Shown one piece after another: positions 27,120 through 36,499 of a stretch of DNA of 64,000 bases (position 1 is its first letter; each line of letters starts with the position of its first letter). Under the pieces are notes generated by a model. That model saw nothing but the letters and a program-made list of their open reading frames with translations, did no database searches and was not told the origin of the DNA. A program made the translations under genes and the position numbers. The stretch spans positions 1,178,001 to 1,242,000 of the forward strand of contig NZ_FZNY01000001.1 in assembly GCF_900188275.1 (NCBI RefSeq), read 5' to 3'. The DNA is from Dokdonia pacifica. Its GTDB lineage: Bacteria > Bacteroidota > Bacteroidia > Flavobacteriales > Flavobacteriaceae.

Positions 27120-29711
27120 GTGAGTTTGAAACTACTTATAAAATATACTTGTTGCTTCTTCTTTGCAGTTCTGTTCTTAACAAGCTGCTCTCGTAAAAAG
27201 AATTCTTTCTTGAGCCGTAATTATCATGCGGTGACTACAGAATACAATACCTTATACAATGGTGAAGTTGCTTTAGACGAAGGACGTGAGTCTTTAATCT
27301 CTACGTTTAATGATAATTATTGGGACATCCTTCCCATAGAACGTATCGCCTTTAAAGATGAAATATCAATACGTCTCGACGAAGAAGATGGTGATCCAAA
27401 CTTCTTAAAAGCAGAAGAGAAAGCAATAAAAGCCATACAAAAACACTCCATGAAGATAGATGGAGAAGAATATAACCCTCAAGTAGATGAGGCTTTTATG
27501 ATATTAGGAAAGGCGAGATATTATGATCAAAGATTTGTACCTGCTTTAGAAGCTTTTAATTATGTGTTAGCATACTATCCAAAAAGTAATAATATAGCAC
27601 AAGCTAAAATCTGGAAACAAAAAGCAAATATTCGCTTAGACAATAATGAAGTTGCTATTGAAAATCTATTAAAGATTTTTAGAATAGAAGATAAGCTTAA
27701 AGATCAAGATAAAGCAGATGCTTATGCAATACTTGCACAAGCATATCTTAATTTGAAACATCAAGACACCGCACTTATTTACATGAAGGAAGCTACTAAG
27801 CTTACGAAAAGAAATGAAGAGCGCGGGCGATACAATTATATAAAAGGACAATTATATAATAACTTAGGTCACAAGGATAGTGCAAATCTGGCCTTTCAAG
27901 AAGTTATAGACTTAAATAGAAAAATTCCTCGTAAGTATTTAATTAATGCTCATATTGAACAAGCTCGCAATTTTGATTATGAAAATGATGATCAATTAGT
28001 ACTCTTAGAATTATTAGAAAAATTAGAAAATAATAGAGAGAATAGACCTTTTTTAGACAAAATCTATTATGCTAAAGCTGAGTATTACAAAAAAACAAAT
28101 CAAATAGATTCTGCTCTTGCAAATTACAATAAGTCATTAAGAGAAGATTCTCAAGATAAGTATCTAAACTCTCGTGATTACCTTGCTATAGCAGAACACA
28201 ATTTTGAAACGGCACAATATCAAACAGCAGGCTCTTATTATGATAGTGTGTTGGGATCGCTAGATGATAAAACCAGAGAGTTTAGAATCATTAGAAAAAA
28301 GAGAGAAAACTTAACAGATGTTATTAAATATGAAGAGCTTTCTCAGCGTAATGATAGTATACTTCGATTAACATCACTATCTGAAGATGAACAGCGCACA
28401 TTTTTTGAAGAATATATTGCAAAAATTAAAGAAAAGGAACGTCAAGATTCTATAAGTCGTGTAGAAGACATTAGAAATAATGAGTTCTTTAAAAGTAATA
28501 ATAGCGCTAAGAATACGAATGCTGCTAGATCAGGAGCTTTTACAAATAGTAGCTCTGGAAATGCAGTAGGAGAGTTTTACTTTTATAACACAACAGCAGT
28601 AGCATATGGAAGACAAGCCTTTAGAAAACGTTGGGGAAAAAGAGGGTCTTCTGATGGATGGCGTATTTCTACAAGACAGGATATTCCACTTAATCCAAGT
28701 GCATTACCCTTTAGAGGAGATAATGGAGAAGAAGATACTGCGTTAACAGTAGATGATTACATGTCGCTAATTCCAACAGAAGAAAAAGCATTAGATAGTC
28801 TTAAAAAGGAACGTGATTTTGCATATTTCCAATTAGGGCTTATCTATAAAGAGAAATTTAAAGAATACCCTCTTGCTTCTAATAGATTAGAAAAATTGCT
28901 GGAATTTAATCCGGAAGAACAATTAATATTACCTGCTAAGTATAACCTGTACCAAATATATGGTCAGATGGAGGATGCAGCAAAGCAAAACAGTTATAAA
29001 CAAGATATTACATCAAACTATCCTGATTCTCGTTACGCTTCTATTATCAATAACCCAGATATAGCATTAGAGCAAGATGCATCTTCTCCAGAAGCTATTT
29101 ATAACGGACTCTTTAGAGAATTTCAGAATCAGCGTTTCGGACCTTTGTTAACGAGCCTTGATGAACGTATAGAACAATTTTACGGAGATCCTTATTTACC
29201 AAAGTTTGAATTGCTTAAAGCAATGGCGTTAGGAAGATATAAAGGATATAAAGCATACAATGAAGCCTTAAAATATGTTGCACTTACCTATCCTAGAGCA
29301 GATGAAGGAAAAAAAGCGCAAGAATTACTTAATAGAGCAATCCCTAAAATGAAATTCAGAAGCTTCCAAGATGAAGCAACTGCAACTAATTGGAAAATAG
29401 TATACGCATTCAATAATTCAGATGTAGAAGCTGCTAATACCTTAAAAAAGCAATTAGACGAAGCTTTTGAAACCATAGGCTATACAAATTATGCAACCTC
29501 TTTTGATGTCTATAATGATAAGCAATCTTTTATTGTAGTTCATTATTTAAATAGTAAATCTCAAGCAGAAGGACTTGTAGAATTACTGGCCGTAAATAAA
29601 GATATTAAAGAGAAAATAACTAAAGAGAATACAATTATAGCATCCGGCAATTATAAAATTATTCAACTTCATAAAAACCTCGAAGACTATATACAGCAAA
29701 GCACAAAATAA
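27120..29711 (+). CDS. sprE: Type IX secretion/gliding TPR lipoprotein SprE (PorW)
   Basis: An 863-residue lipoprotein. The signal ends LFLTSCSRKK with lipobox Cys23, followed by NYHAVTTEYNTLYNGEVAL, the recognisable start of SprE/PorW. Tetratricopeptide-like helical pairs fill residues 130-390 and again 560-760. SprE is needed for the type IX secretion system and gliding in Flavobacterium, probably at the inner face of the outer membrane, linking to the PorK/PorN ring (established for the family). The start codon is GTG. The gene is next to bactofilin, 22 bp downstream. A T9SS cargo is encoded at 46354-47409. Confidence 0.85.
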   Translation: MSLKLLIKYTCCFFFAVLFLTSCSRKKNSFLSRNYHAVTTEYNTLYNGEVALDEGRESLISTFNDNYWDILPIERIAFKDEISIRLDEEDGDPNFLKAEEKAIKAIQKHSMKIDGEEYNPQVDEAFMILGKARYYDQRFVPALEAFNYVLAYYPKSNNIAQAKIWKQKANIRLDNNEVAIENLLKIFRIEDKLKDQDKADAYAILAQAYLNLKHQDTALIYMKEATKLTKRNEERGRYNYIKGQLYNNLGHKDSANLAFQEVIDLNRKIPRKYLINAHIEQARNFDYENDDQLVLLELLEKLENNRENRPFLDKIYYAKAEYYKKTNQIDSALANYNKSLREDSQDKYLNSRDYLAIAEHNFETAQYQTAGSYYDSVLGSLDDKTREFRIIRKKRENLTDVIKYEELSQRNDSILRLTSLSEDEQRTFFEEYIAKIKEKERQDSISRVEDIRNNEFFKSNNSAKNTNAARSGAFTNSSSGNAVGEFYFYNTTAVAYGRQAFRKRWGKRGSSDGWRISTRQDIPLNPSALPFRGDNGEEDTALTVDDYMSLIPTEEKALDSLKKERDFAYFQLGLIYKEKFKEYPLASNRLEKLLEFNPEEQLILPAKYNLYQIYGQMEDAAKQNSYKQDITSNYPDSRYASIINNPDIALEQDASSPEAIYNGLFREFQNQRFGPLLTSLDERIEQFYGDPYLPKFELLKAMALGRYKGYKAYNEALKYVALTYPRADEGKKAQELLNRAIPKMKFRSFQDEATATNWKIVYAFNNSDVEAANTLKKQLDEAFETIGYTNYATSFDVYNDKQSFIVVHYLNSKSQAEGLVELLAVNKDIKEKITKENTIIASGNYKIIQLHKNLEDYIQQSTK

Positions 29712-29733
29712 CCCTCTATAACCCCCTCTAACT

Positions 29734-30141
29734 ATGTTTTCAGATAATAAAAAAGGAAAAAACTTAGATCACAGTAATCAACAAAATAGAATAAGTCAAG
29801 GCACAAAGATTGTAGGAGATATTACATCTCAAGGTGGTTTTAGGATAGATGGAGAAGTAGAAGGAAACATTAATACCCCAAATAAAGTAGTGATAGGAAA
29901 AACGGGTGTTGTAAAAGGGTCTTTAATTTGTAAAGATGCAGATATAGAAGGATTGGTAGAAGGAACGATGCAGGTAAGTAATCTTCTGTCTATAAAAGCT
30001 ACTGCACGTATTGAAGGAGAAGTGACTGTAGGAAAACTTGCGGTAGAACCAGGCGCTACTTTTAATGCCTCATGTGATATGAAAGGCAATTTAAAATCCA
30101 TTGCTAAAGATGGGAAAAAACAAGGAGAAAAAAGCGCTTAA
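29734..30141 (+). CDS. Bactofilin (polymer-forming cytoskeletal protein)
   Basis: A 135-residue protein with the bactofilin core: ISQGTKIVGDITSQGGFRIDGEVEG and repeated beta-helix turns through residue 115, including VIGKTGVVKG and ARIEGEVTVGKL. Bactofilins self-assemble without nucleotide into membrane-associated filaments involved in shape or in placing envelope machinery. Location between sprE and the ATP synthase genes is common in this group, from memory. Its 3' end overlaps atpZ by 32 bp. Confidence 0.92.
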   Translation: MFSDNKKGKNLDHSNQQNRISQGTKIVGDITSQGGFRIDGEVEGNINTPNKVVIGKTGVVKGSLICKDADIEGLVEGTMQVSNLLSIKATARIEGEVTVGKLAVEPGATFNASCDMKGNLKSIAKDGKKQGEKSA

Positions 30142-30328
30142 AAACTGGGCCGTTTTTTCTGGCATTGGTTTACAAATGGGACTCACTATATTCTTAGGGA
30201 ATAAGTTAGGTATTTGGCTAGATGAAAAATTAGAAACGTCTTTTCTAGAAACAACCCTTACGCTTATTGCAATTTTTGCCTCTATGTTTCTTATTATTTA
30301 TCGTGTAAATAGACTCAACAAAGAATGA
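30110..30328 (+). CDS. AtpZ/AtpI-like F0F1 accessory protein
   Basis: A 72-residue protein with two membrane helices (residues about 13-33 and 44-64) separated by NKLGIWLDEKLETS, the AtpZ pattern. Members help assemble the c-ring or carry Mg2+/Ca2+ for the ATP synthase. I chose the ATG at 30110 inside the bactofilin gene; a TTG three codons upstream is the alternative. Its position upstream of atpB agrees with the assignment. Confidence 0.85.
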   Translation: MGKNKEKKALKNWAVFSGIGLQMGLTIFLGNKLGIWLDEKLETSFLETTLTLIAIFASMFLIIYRVNRLNKE

Positions 30329-30732
30329 TCAAACAACGAGGTCTCTATAGTATTATTTTTATACTATTTTCACTTGTAGGGTATTATGTACACACAGGTG
30401 TTTTTGTTAGTTTAGCAAACCAAGCACCTTTTTCTTTACAAGGCGTATATCTATACCATGGTGTATTTTCATTCCTATTATTCATTATTTTTTTAGCGTT
30501 GTTAAATAATAAAAAGTTTAAAGACCAATTAGGCTTTTTGTATTTAGGAAGTGTAGCTTTAAAAATAATAGGCTTCTGTTTAATTTTTTATAAGCCTATT
30601 TTTAAAGCAGCATCCTTCACAAACAAAGAAAGCGTTAACTTGTTGATTCCCATAGCCTTATTTTTGATTTTAGAGGTGTTTTTTATTAGTAAATTGCTAA
30701 ATAAAAAGACTCCTTTAAAAAATGATAGATAA
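30325..30732 (+). CDS. Membrane protein between atpZ and atpB (DUF6168-like)
   Basis: A 135-residue protein with four hydrophobic segments: IIFILFSLVGYYV, HGVFSFLLFIIFLALL, GSVALKIIGFCLIFY and LLIPIALFLILEVFFI. Its start overlaps the atpZ stop by 4 bp. In related genomes a protein of this size stands in the same place (DUF6168, from memory). It occupies the position that AtpI takes in proteobacterial atp operons, but sequence likeness to AtpI is not apparent. Confidence 0.7.
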   Translation: MIKQRGLYSIIFILFSLVGYYVHTGVFVSLANQAPFSLQGVYLYHGVFSFLLFIIFLALLNNKKFKDQLGFLYLGSVALKIIGFCLIFYKPIFKAASFTNKESVNLLIPIALFLILEVFFISKLLNKKTPLKNDR

Positions 30733-30736
30733 GGTG

Positions 30737-30766
30737 TTTTAAGTCTAAAAATAATACCTATCTTTG
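30737..30766 (+). promoter_or_regulatory. Candidate promoter of atpB
   Basis: -7 element TATCTTTG (30759-30766) with a T-rich -33-like TTTT at 30737-30740, spacing 18 bp. The atpB ATG lies about 50 bp downstream, giving a leader of roughly 43 nt. Confidence 0.5.
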
Positions 30767-30815
30767 CGCCGAATTTTAGACCTCATTATTCGGATCATAA
30801 AGGAATTAAAAAGGA

Positions 30816-31934
30816 ATGAAGGTAATATCAAAAACAATTACGTCTTTAAGTCTTATTTTACTTTTCTCACTTACCGCTTTCGCGAAAGGAGATAAAAAAG
30901 ACGGTCAAAATAGTCATGGAGATCCTATAAATACGCAAGAGGAAATCAATGAATATATTCAACACCACGTTAAGGATTCTCACGATTTTCATTTATTCTC
31001 ATATTTTTCTGAAGGAGAAGAACATCATGTAGGTTTTCCACTTCCTGTAATTCTTTGGGGAGAAAATGGATTGGCGGCATTTATGTCTTCTGCATTTCAT
31101 CATGATGATGACGGAAAAGAGATCGTAGAAAAAGGAGGAAGTAACTTCGTAAGACTACACGGAAAGATTTATGAACTAAATGCAGGCGCTACTGAAGTTA
31201 GTTTTGATGAGGCGCATCACCCTACAAATGCTTCTACACCTATAGATTTATCAATTACTAAAAGTGTATTTGGAATTCTATTATTAGGACTGTTAATGTT
31301 ACTATGGTTTGGAGGATTAGCAAAGCAATACAAGAAAAAACCTATTCCTACAGGTTTTGGTAGAGTATTAGAGCCATTAGTGCTTTATGTACGAGATGAA
31401 ATAGCAAAGCCAAACATTGGTCCTAAATACAGAAAATATACAGGATATTTAATGACTGTATTCTTTTTCATATGGATTTCTAACTTATTAGGATTATTAC
31501 CATTTGGATTTAATGTAACGGGTCAATTAGCCATTACTGCATCATTAGCCATTTTCACATTCATTATCTATATGGTAAGTGGTAATGGGCATTTCTGGAG
31601 TCACCAATTATGGATGCCTGGAGTACCTTATTTATTGAGACCAGTACTAGCAATTATAGAATTGGCAGGAACGCTTATTATTAAGCCATTTTCATTAGCA
31701 GTACGTTTATTTGCAAACATTACAGCAGGACACATTGTATTAATGAGTTTGATTGCTATTGGAATTACCATGCAAGAGCAAATGCATCCAGTAGGGTCTA
31801 CGATATTATCATTTGTATTATCATTATTTATTATGCTTATAGAATTGTTAGTAGCATTCTTACAGGCGTATATATTTACAATGCTTTCAGCTTTATTTAT
31901 CGGAATGGCGGTAGAAGAGCCTGAGCATCACTAA
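30816..31934 (+). CDS. atpB: ATP synthase F0 subunit a
   Basis: A 372-residue subunit, longer than the proteobacterial form because of an N-terminal secreted-type extension of about 140 residues rich in His and Asp, as is usual in Bacteroidota. The C-terminal half holds the proton-channel helices with the essential arginine (about Arg297) in AVRLFANITAGH. The signal peptide ends LTAFAKGDKK: here the palindrome at 30875 supplies the AFA signal-peptidase motif. It works with the c-ring to pass protons through the inner membrane. Confidence 0.95.
   Translation: MKVISKTITSLSLILLFSLTAFAKGDKKDGQNSHGDPINTQEEINEYIQHHVKDSHDFHLFSYFSEGEEHHVGFPLPVILWGENGLAAFMSSAFHHDDDGKEIVEKGGSNFVRLHGKIYELNAGATEVSFDEAHHPTNASTPIDLSITKSVFGILLLGLLMLLWFGGLAKQYKKKPIPTGFGRVLEPLVLYVRDEIAKPNIGPKYRKYTGYLMTVFFFIWISNLLGLLPFGFNVTGQLAITASLAIFTFIIYMVSGNGHFWSHQLWMPGVPYLLRPVLAIIELAGTLIIKPFSLAVRLFANITAGHIVLMSLIAIGITMQEQMHPVGSTILSFVLSLFIMLIELLVAFLQAYIFTMLSALFIGMAVEEPEHH
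30875..30888. repeat. Palindrome copy 8 (in atpB signal peptide)
   Basis: CGCTTTCGCGAAAG, right arm ending one base early. It is read as AFAK at the signal-peptide cleavage region of AtpB. Confidence 0.85.
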
Positions 31935-31969
31935 ACATCGAATTTATTTTTTTAACTATATATATTTAA

Positions 31970-32212
<243 letters not shown>

Positions 32213-32219
32213 ATGAACC

Positions 32220-32256
32220 ATCATTTTCCTGCAACGGTTGGTTGCAGGAAAATGAT
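32220..32256 (+). promoter_or_regulatory. Stable RNA hairpin between atpE and atpF
   Basis: A perfect 16-bp stem (32220-32235 with 32241-32256) and a 5-nt loop GGTTG begin 8 bp after the atpE stop. There is no T run behind it, so it looks more like an mRNA-stabilising or processing hairpin than a full terminator. It could help make the many c subunits needed per complex. Confidence 0.75.
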
Positions 32257-32290
32257 TATTAAAGCAACAGTTAAAAAGCATTAAAATATT

Positions 32291-32791
32291 ATGGATCAAT
32301 TATTAGAAAATTTTTCACTAGACTTATTCGTTAAGCTTACTGTCCTTTTTCTTTTGCTTATTTTCTTAATGAGAAGATTTGCTTGGAAACCTATTCTTAC
32401 AGCATTACAGGATCGTGAAGAAAGTATTCAAGGAGCATTAGATGCAGCTGAAGATGCTAAGAAGGAAATGGAAAACCTTCAGGCAGATAATGAAAAGCTT
32501 ATCAAAGAAGCTCGTGCAGAACGCGAAACCTTACTTAAAGAAGCTCGTGAGATCAAAGCAAAAATGATCGAAGATGCAAAAGGAGAAGCAAAAGCAGAAG
32601 CAGAGAAGATGATTGCTCAAGCACAAAGTGCTATTGAAGCTGAACGTAAATCGGCTATTGCAGACCTTAAAAGTCAAGTAGCATCTCTTTCTGTAGATAT
32701 TGCAGAGAAAGTTGTTAAAAGTGAACTTTCAAATAAAGATAAGCAACTAGGTCTTGTAGAAGAGATGCTAGGTCAAGCCACTTTAAACTAA
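32291..32791 (+). CDS. atpF: ATP synthase F0 subunit b
   Basis: A 166-residue stator subunit. One N-terminal membrane helix (KLTVLFLLLIFLM, about residues 16-28) is followed by RRFAWKPILTALQDREESI and a long charged right-handed coiled coil to about residue 150. It links the membrane sector to F1 through the delta subunit. It stands 6 bp before atpH. Confidence 0.95.
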   Translation: MDQLLENFSLDLFVKLTVLFLLLIFLMRRFAWKPILTALQDREESIQGALDAAEDAKKEMENLQADNEKLIKEARAERETLLKEAREIKAKMIEDAKGEAKAEAEKMIAQAQSAIEAERKSAIADLKSQVASLSVDIAEKVVKSELSNKDKQLGLVEEMLGQATLN

Positions 32792-32797
32792 ACCAAT

Positions 32798-33340
32798 ATG
32801 GGTAGTACAAGAGCAGCAATACGTTATGCAAAAGCAATCTTGAATCTTACAAAAGATTCTGGATCTACAGACGCTGTACTAAATGATATGAAGGATGTTG
32901 TAGCAACTTTAGGTGGAAGTAAAGACCTTCGCCTTGCGCTACAAAATCCAGTTATAAAGGTAGAAGATAAAAGAGCTGTGTTAAAAGAAGTTTTTAAAGG
33001 AACTTCCAAAGAAACTTTAGGACTTATAGACATCTTAGTAGACAACAAACGCGTTGATTTATTAGGACATGTAGCTACTAGTTTTGTAACGCTCTATAAC
33101 GAAAGTCAAGGAGTGCAATTAGCATTAGTAACAACAGCAGTACCTTTAACTGCAGCAATAGAGAAAAAAGTGTTAGCAAAGGTGACTGAGTTAACAGGAA
33201 GTACAAACGTAAAATTAGAAAACATCATTGATGAAAGTATCATTGGTGGTTTTGTATTACGTGTAGGTGATACACAATATAATGCGAGTATCGCTAGCCA
33301 GTTAGGCAAATTAAAAAGAGAATTTAGTAATAGTTTATAA
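32798..33340 (+). CDS. atpH: ATP synthase F1 subunit delta
   Basis: A 180-residue stator subunit. The N-terminal helical domain starts GSTRAAIRYAKAILNLT, and the C-terminal signature reads IIDESIIGGFVLRVGDTQYNAS. Normal length. A palindrome copy begins 4 bp after its stop codon, in the short spacer to atpA. Confidence 0.95.
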   Translation: MGSTRAAIRYAKAILNLTKDSGSTDAVLNDMKDVVATLGGSKDLRLALQNPVIKVEDKRAVLKEVFKGTSKETLGLIDILVDNKRVDLLGHVATSFVTLYNESQGVQLALVTTAVPLTAAIEKKVLAKVTELTGSTNVKLENIIDESIIGGFVLRVGDTQYNASIASQLGKLKREFSNSL

Positions 33341-33344
33341 TAAA

Positions 33345-33358
33345 CTTTCGCGAAAGCG
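33345..33358. repeat. Palindrome copy 9 (atpH-atpA spacer)
   Basis: CTTTCGCGAAAGCG, beginning 4 bp after the atpH stop and ending 15 bp before the atpA ATG. Confidence 0.9.
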
Positions 33359-33373
33359 TAAAACCAATATAAA

Positions 33374-34951
33374 ATGGCAGAAGTTAAACCAGCAGAAGTT
33401 TCAGCAATTTTAAAACAGCAACTTTCAGGATTTGAAGCAGCAGCTTCACTTGACGAAGTAGGAACTGTATTAACCGTGGGTGATGGTATTGCTCGTGTAT
33501 ACGGACTTTCTAATGCTCAATACGGAGAATTAGTAGAGTTTGAAAGCGGCCTTGAAGCTATCGTTTTGAACCTTGAAGAAGATAATGTAGGAGTTGTACT
33601 TCTAGGAGCTTCTTCAGATATTAAAGAAGGAGATACTGTAAAACGTACACAACGTATCGCTTCTATTAATGTAGGAGAAGGTATTGTAGGACGTGTAGTA
33701 AATACACTAGGACAACCTATAGACGGTAAAGGACCTATTTCTGGTGAAACCTATGAGATGCCATTGGAGCGTAAAGCACCAGGAGTTATCTTCCGTGAGC
33801 CAGTAACTGAACCATTACAAACAGGTATTAAGTCTATTGACGCTATGATTCCTGTAGGTAGAGGACAACGTGAGTTGGTAATTGGTGACCGTCAAACAGG
33901 TAAATCTACCGTTTGTATTGATACCATCCTTAATCAAAAAGAATTTTACGATGCTGGTGAGCCAGTATATTGTATATATGTAGCGATTGGTCAGAAAGCT
34001 TCTACTGTAGCAAACATTGCTCAGGTATTAGAAGATGCTGGCGCACTTGCATACACAACTATTGTTGCAGCAAACGCATCAGATCCAGCAGCAATGCAGG
34101 TATATGCACCATTTGCTGGAGCAGCGATTGGAGAATATTTCCGTGATACAGGACGCCCTGCATTAATCATTTATGATGATTTATCTAAGCAAGCGGTAGC
34201 ATACCGTGAGGTATCTCTTTTATTACGTCGTCCACCGGGACGTGAGGCATACCCAGGAGATGTATTCTTCCTTCACTCAAGATTATTAGAGCGTGCCGCA
34301 AAAGTGATCAATGATGACGCTATTGCAGCAGATATGAATGACCTTCCTGATAGTTTAAAACCTATCGTAAAAGGAGGAGGATCTCTTACAGCACTTCCTA
34401 TTATTGAAACACAAGCAGGAGATGTATCTGCATATATCCCAACTAACGTAATTTCGATTACAGATGGTCAGATATTCTTAGATGGAGATTTATTTAACTC
34501 TGGTGTACGTCCAGCAATTAACGTAGGTATCTCGGTATCACGTGTAGGAGGTAACGCTCAGATTAAATCAATGAAGAAAGTATCTGGTACCTTAAAACTG
34601 GATCAAGCAGCTTTCCGTGAATTAGAAGCATTTGCTAAGTTTGGATCAGACCTTGATGCAGCAACGTTAAATGTAATTGAAAAAGGAAAGCGTAACGTTG
34701 AGATTCTTAAGCAATCTGAAAATACGCCATTTACAGTAGAAGATCAGATCGCAATTATTTATGCAGGTTCTAAGAACTTATTACGTGATGTTCCTGTAAA
34801 TAAAGTAAAAGAATTTGAAGCAGAGTATTTAGAGTTTTTAAATGCAAAGCACAGAGGTATTCTTGATACATTAAAATCAGGAAAACTTACAGACGAAGTA
34901 ACAGACACGTTAGTAGCTGTTGCTAAAGATCTTTCGGCTAAGTATAACTAA
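33374..34951 (+). CDS. atpA: ATP synthase F1 subunit alpha
   Basis: A 525-residue subunit with Walker [10 protein letters not shown] (171-179), the arginine-finger region [12 protein letters not shown] near residues 387-398, and the expected DELSEEN-equivalent C-terminal helical domain. It forms the non-catalytic nucleotide sites of F1. Codon usage and length are normal. The gene is bracketed on both sides by intergenic copies of the palindrome (33345 and 34957). Confidence 0.97.
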   Translation: MAEVKPAEVSAILKQQLSGFEAAASLDEVGTVLTVGDGIARVYGLSNAQYGELVEFESGLEAIVLNLEEDNVGVVLLGASSDIKEGDTVKRTQRIASINVGEGIVGRVVNTLGQPIDGKGPISGETYEMPLERKAPGVIFREPVTEPLQTGIKSIDAMIPVGRGQRELVIGDRQTGKSTVCIDTILNQKEFYDAGEPVYCIYVAIGQKASTVANIAQVLEDAGALAYTTIVAANASDPAAMQVYAPFAGAAIGEYFRDTGRPALIIYDDLSKQAVAYREVSLLLRRPPGREAYPGDVFFLHSRLLERAAKVINDDAIAADMNDLPDSLKPIVKGGGSLTALPIIETQAGDVSAYIPTNVISITDGQIFLDGDLFNSGVRPAINVGISVSRVGGNAQIKSMKKVSGTLKLDQAAFRELEAFAKFGSDLDAATLNVIEKGKRNVEILKQSENTPFTVEDQIAIIYAGSKNLLRDVPVNKVKEFEAEYLEFLNAKHRGILDTLKSGKLTDEVTDTLVAVAKDLSAKYN

Positions 34952-34956
34952 GAGTA

Positions 34957-34971
34957 CGCTTTCGCGAAAGC
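34957..34971. repeat. Palindrome copy 10 (atpA-atpG spacer)
   Basis: CGCTTTCGCGAAAGC, beginning 6 bp after the atpA stop in the 84-bp spacer to atpG. Confidence 0.9.
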
Positions 34972-35035
34972 TGTCTTAGTCACAGTAGAAGTAGCGAAAA
35001 TAGTAGTATAATAATAACCCTTAACAAGAGCGCCA

Positions 35036-35896
35036 ATGGCAAATCTTAAGGAAATTAGAAACAGAATTGGTTCCGTATCTTCAACGATGCAGATTACCAG
35101 TGCCATGAAAATGGTATCTGCTGCAAAATTGAAGAAAGCGCAAGACGCTATTACAGCAATGCGTCCATATGCAGATAAGCTTACTGAGCTATTGCAGAAC
35201 CTAAGTTCTGGACTAGACAGTGATTCTGGAAGTAATTATGCAGAAAACCGCGAGGTGAATAAAGTGCTTATTATCGCTATTTCATCTAATCGTGGTCTTG
35301 CAGGAGCTTTCAATTCTAACATCATCAAAGAAGCAAAACGACTAGCAGAAGAAACCTATGCTAATCAAGAAGTTAGTTTTGTGACTATAGGTAAAAAGGC
35401 AAATGATATTATTGGAAAATCACAAAACGTGATTACAAACAATAATGAAATATTTGACGACTTAACTTTTGATAATGTAGCTGTTATTGCAGAAGACTTA
35501 ATGGAGCGTTTTGCGACAGGTGAATTTGATAAAATCGAAATCATCTACAATAAGTTTAAAAATGCAGCAACTCAAATAGTAACGACAGAACAATTCCTTC
35601 CAATACTTCCAGTAGAACAAGGAACTACTTCTAATGTTGATTATATATTTGAGCCATCTAAGCAACAAATTGTAGAAGGATTAATTCCTAAAGCTTTAAA
35701 AACGCAATTGTTTAAAGGAATACGCGACTCTGTAGCGAGTGAGCATGGAGCACGTATGACAGCAATGCATAAAGCAACAGATAATGCAACAGAGCTTAGA
35801 GATGCACTTAAATTGCAGTATAACAAAGCACGTCAAGCGGCTATTACCAATGAAATCTTAGAGATTGTTGGTGGAGCAGAAGCATTAAACAATTAA
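35036..35896 (+). CDS. atpG: ATP synthase F1 subunit gamma
   Basis: A 286-residue rotor subunit. The N-terminal NLKEIRNRIGSVSSTMQITSAM and the C-terminal RQAAITNEILEIVGGAEAL form the two long helices of the central stalk. The Rossmann-like middle has ISSNRGLAGAFN. The beta and epsilon genes (atpD, atpC) do not follow; in Flavobacteriia they are commonly at another locus. A terminator follows at 35929. Confidence 0.96.
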   Translation: MANLKEIRNRIGSVSSTMQITSAMKMVSAAKLKKAQDAITAMRPYADKLTELLQNLSSGLDSDSGSNYAENREVNKVLIIAISSNRGLAGAFNSNIIKEAKRLAEETYANQEVSFVTIGKKANDIIGKSQNVITNNNEIFDDLTFDNVAVIAEDLMERFATGEFDKIEIIYNKFKNAATQIVTTEQFLPILPVEQGTTSNVDYIFEPSKQQIVEGLIPKALKTQLFKGIRDSVASEHGARMTAMHKATDNATELRDALKLQYNKARQAAITNEILEIVGGAEALNN

Positions 35897-35899
35897 TTC

Positions 35900-35922
35900 A
35901 TTCCCACGAAGGTGGGAATCTC
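35900..35922 (+). repeat. REP-like element B, copy 1
   Basis: TTCCCAC gaa GGTGGGAA hairpin followed by TCTCG, immediately after atpG. The same stem-plus-TCTC pattern recurs at 36150-36171 and, degenerate, at 36624-36643. Confidence 0.65.
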
Positions 35923-35928
35923 GATATA

Positions 35929-35964
35929 AAAATCCCGATCTTTTTTAAGATCGGGATTTTTTTG
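35929..35964 (+). terminator. Intrinsic terminator of the atp operon
   Basis: A 14-bp stem (35929-35942 with 35947-35960) containing ATCCCGATCTT, a 4-nt T loop, and a run of seven T from 35957. A strong, near-symmetric structure. Confidence 0.9.
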
Positions 35965-36027
35965 TTATGCCTTATTTTTAAAGGGCTTATCTAACTTTTA
36001 CAAGCCAATTACGATGTTTAATTTCGG

Positions 36028-36171
36028 AAACGATTATCGGGACTCACTGGTTTTGTGAAGGTTGCACATACATTTACAACACTTTCTTCACAAATATTTT
36101 GGTTTGAGTTATAAGCCTCGAGATGTAACATTCCTCGAGGCTTATCTTTTTTCCGTAAAGACGGAAATCTC
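36028..36171 (+). repeat. 144-bp direct repeat, copy 1
   Basis: Aligned without gaps to 36500-36643, with about 120 of 144 positions equal by hand count. It starts AAACGATTATCGGG. The second half is nearly identical and includes the terminator-like hairpin. The 5' half is diverged. Confidence 0.9.
36083..36152 (+). ncRNA. Candidate small RNA, copy 1
   Basis: The block CACTTTCTTCACAAATATTT and onwards is identical between the two copies up to the hairpin. It begins about 5 bp after TACATTTA (36069-36076), a plausible -7 box present in both copies. It ends in a 12-bp stem (36111-36122 with 36134-36145) and CTTTTTT. This looks like a self-contained transcript of about 70 nt. The RNA family is unknown to me; the flavobacterial Flavo-1 motif should be compared. 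Confidence 0.4.
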
Positions 36172-36426
36172 ACTACGGTATAGCAAAGACTTCTTCTTGT
36201 CCTTAAGCTATCCTAAAGATAAACTCTGACTGTAATCTTACATTCATATTACTTGCCTTTTTAGATATAGTAACATTTTTTCATAAGTGACGTTAGGTTT
36301 TCCCTATCAAATGCATGTTTAGACACTATAGAGTGGTTTTCTTCTTTTTTATAACAAAACCCCAAGATTGATAGTTTAAAGCGTTCATAGGGCCTTAAAA
36401 TGAATAAGAATGATACCATGTTTTTC

Positions 36427-36442
36427 CGCTTTCGCGAAAGCG
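36427..36442. repeat. Palindrome copy 11 (intergenic)
   Basis: Perfect 16-bp palindrome CGCTTTCGCGAAAGCG between the two 144-bp elements. Confidence 0.95.
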
Positions 36443-36499
36443 TATACCATAGCATTGCATTTTTTAAAATTATAACAGCATTTAAATACAAATTTTAGT

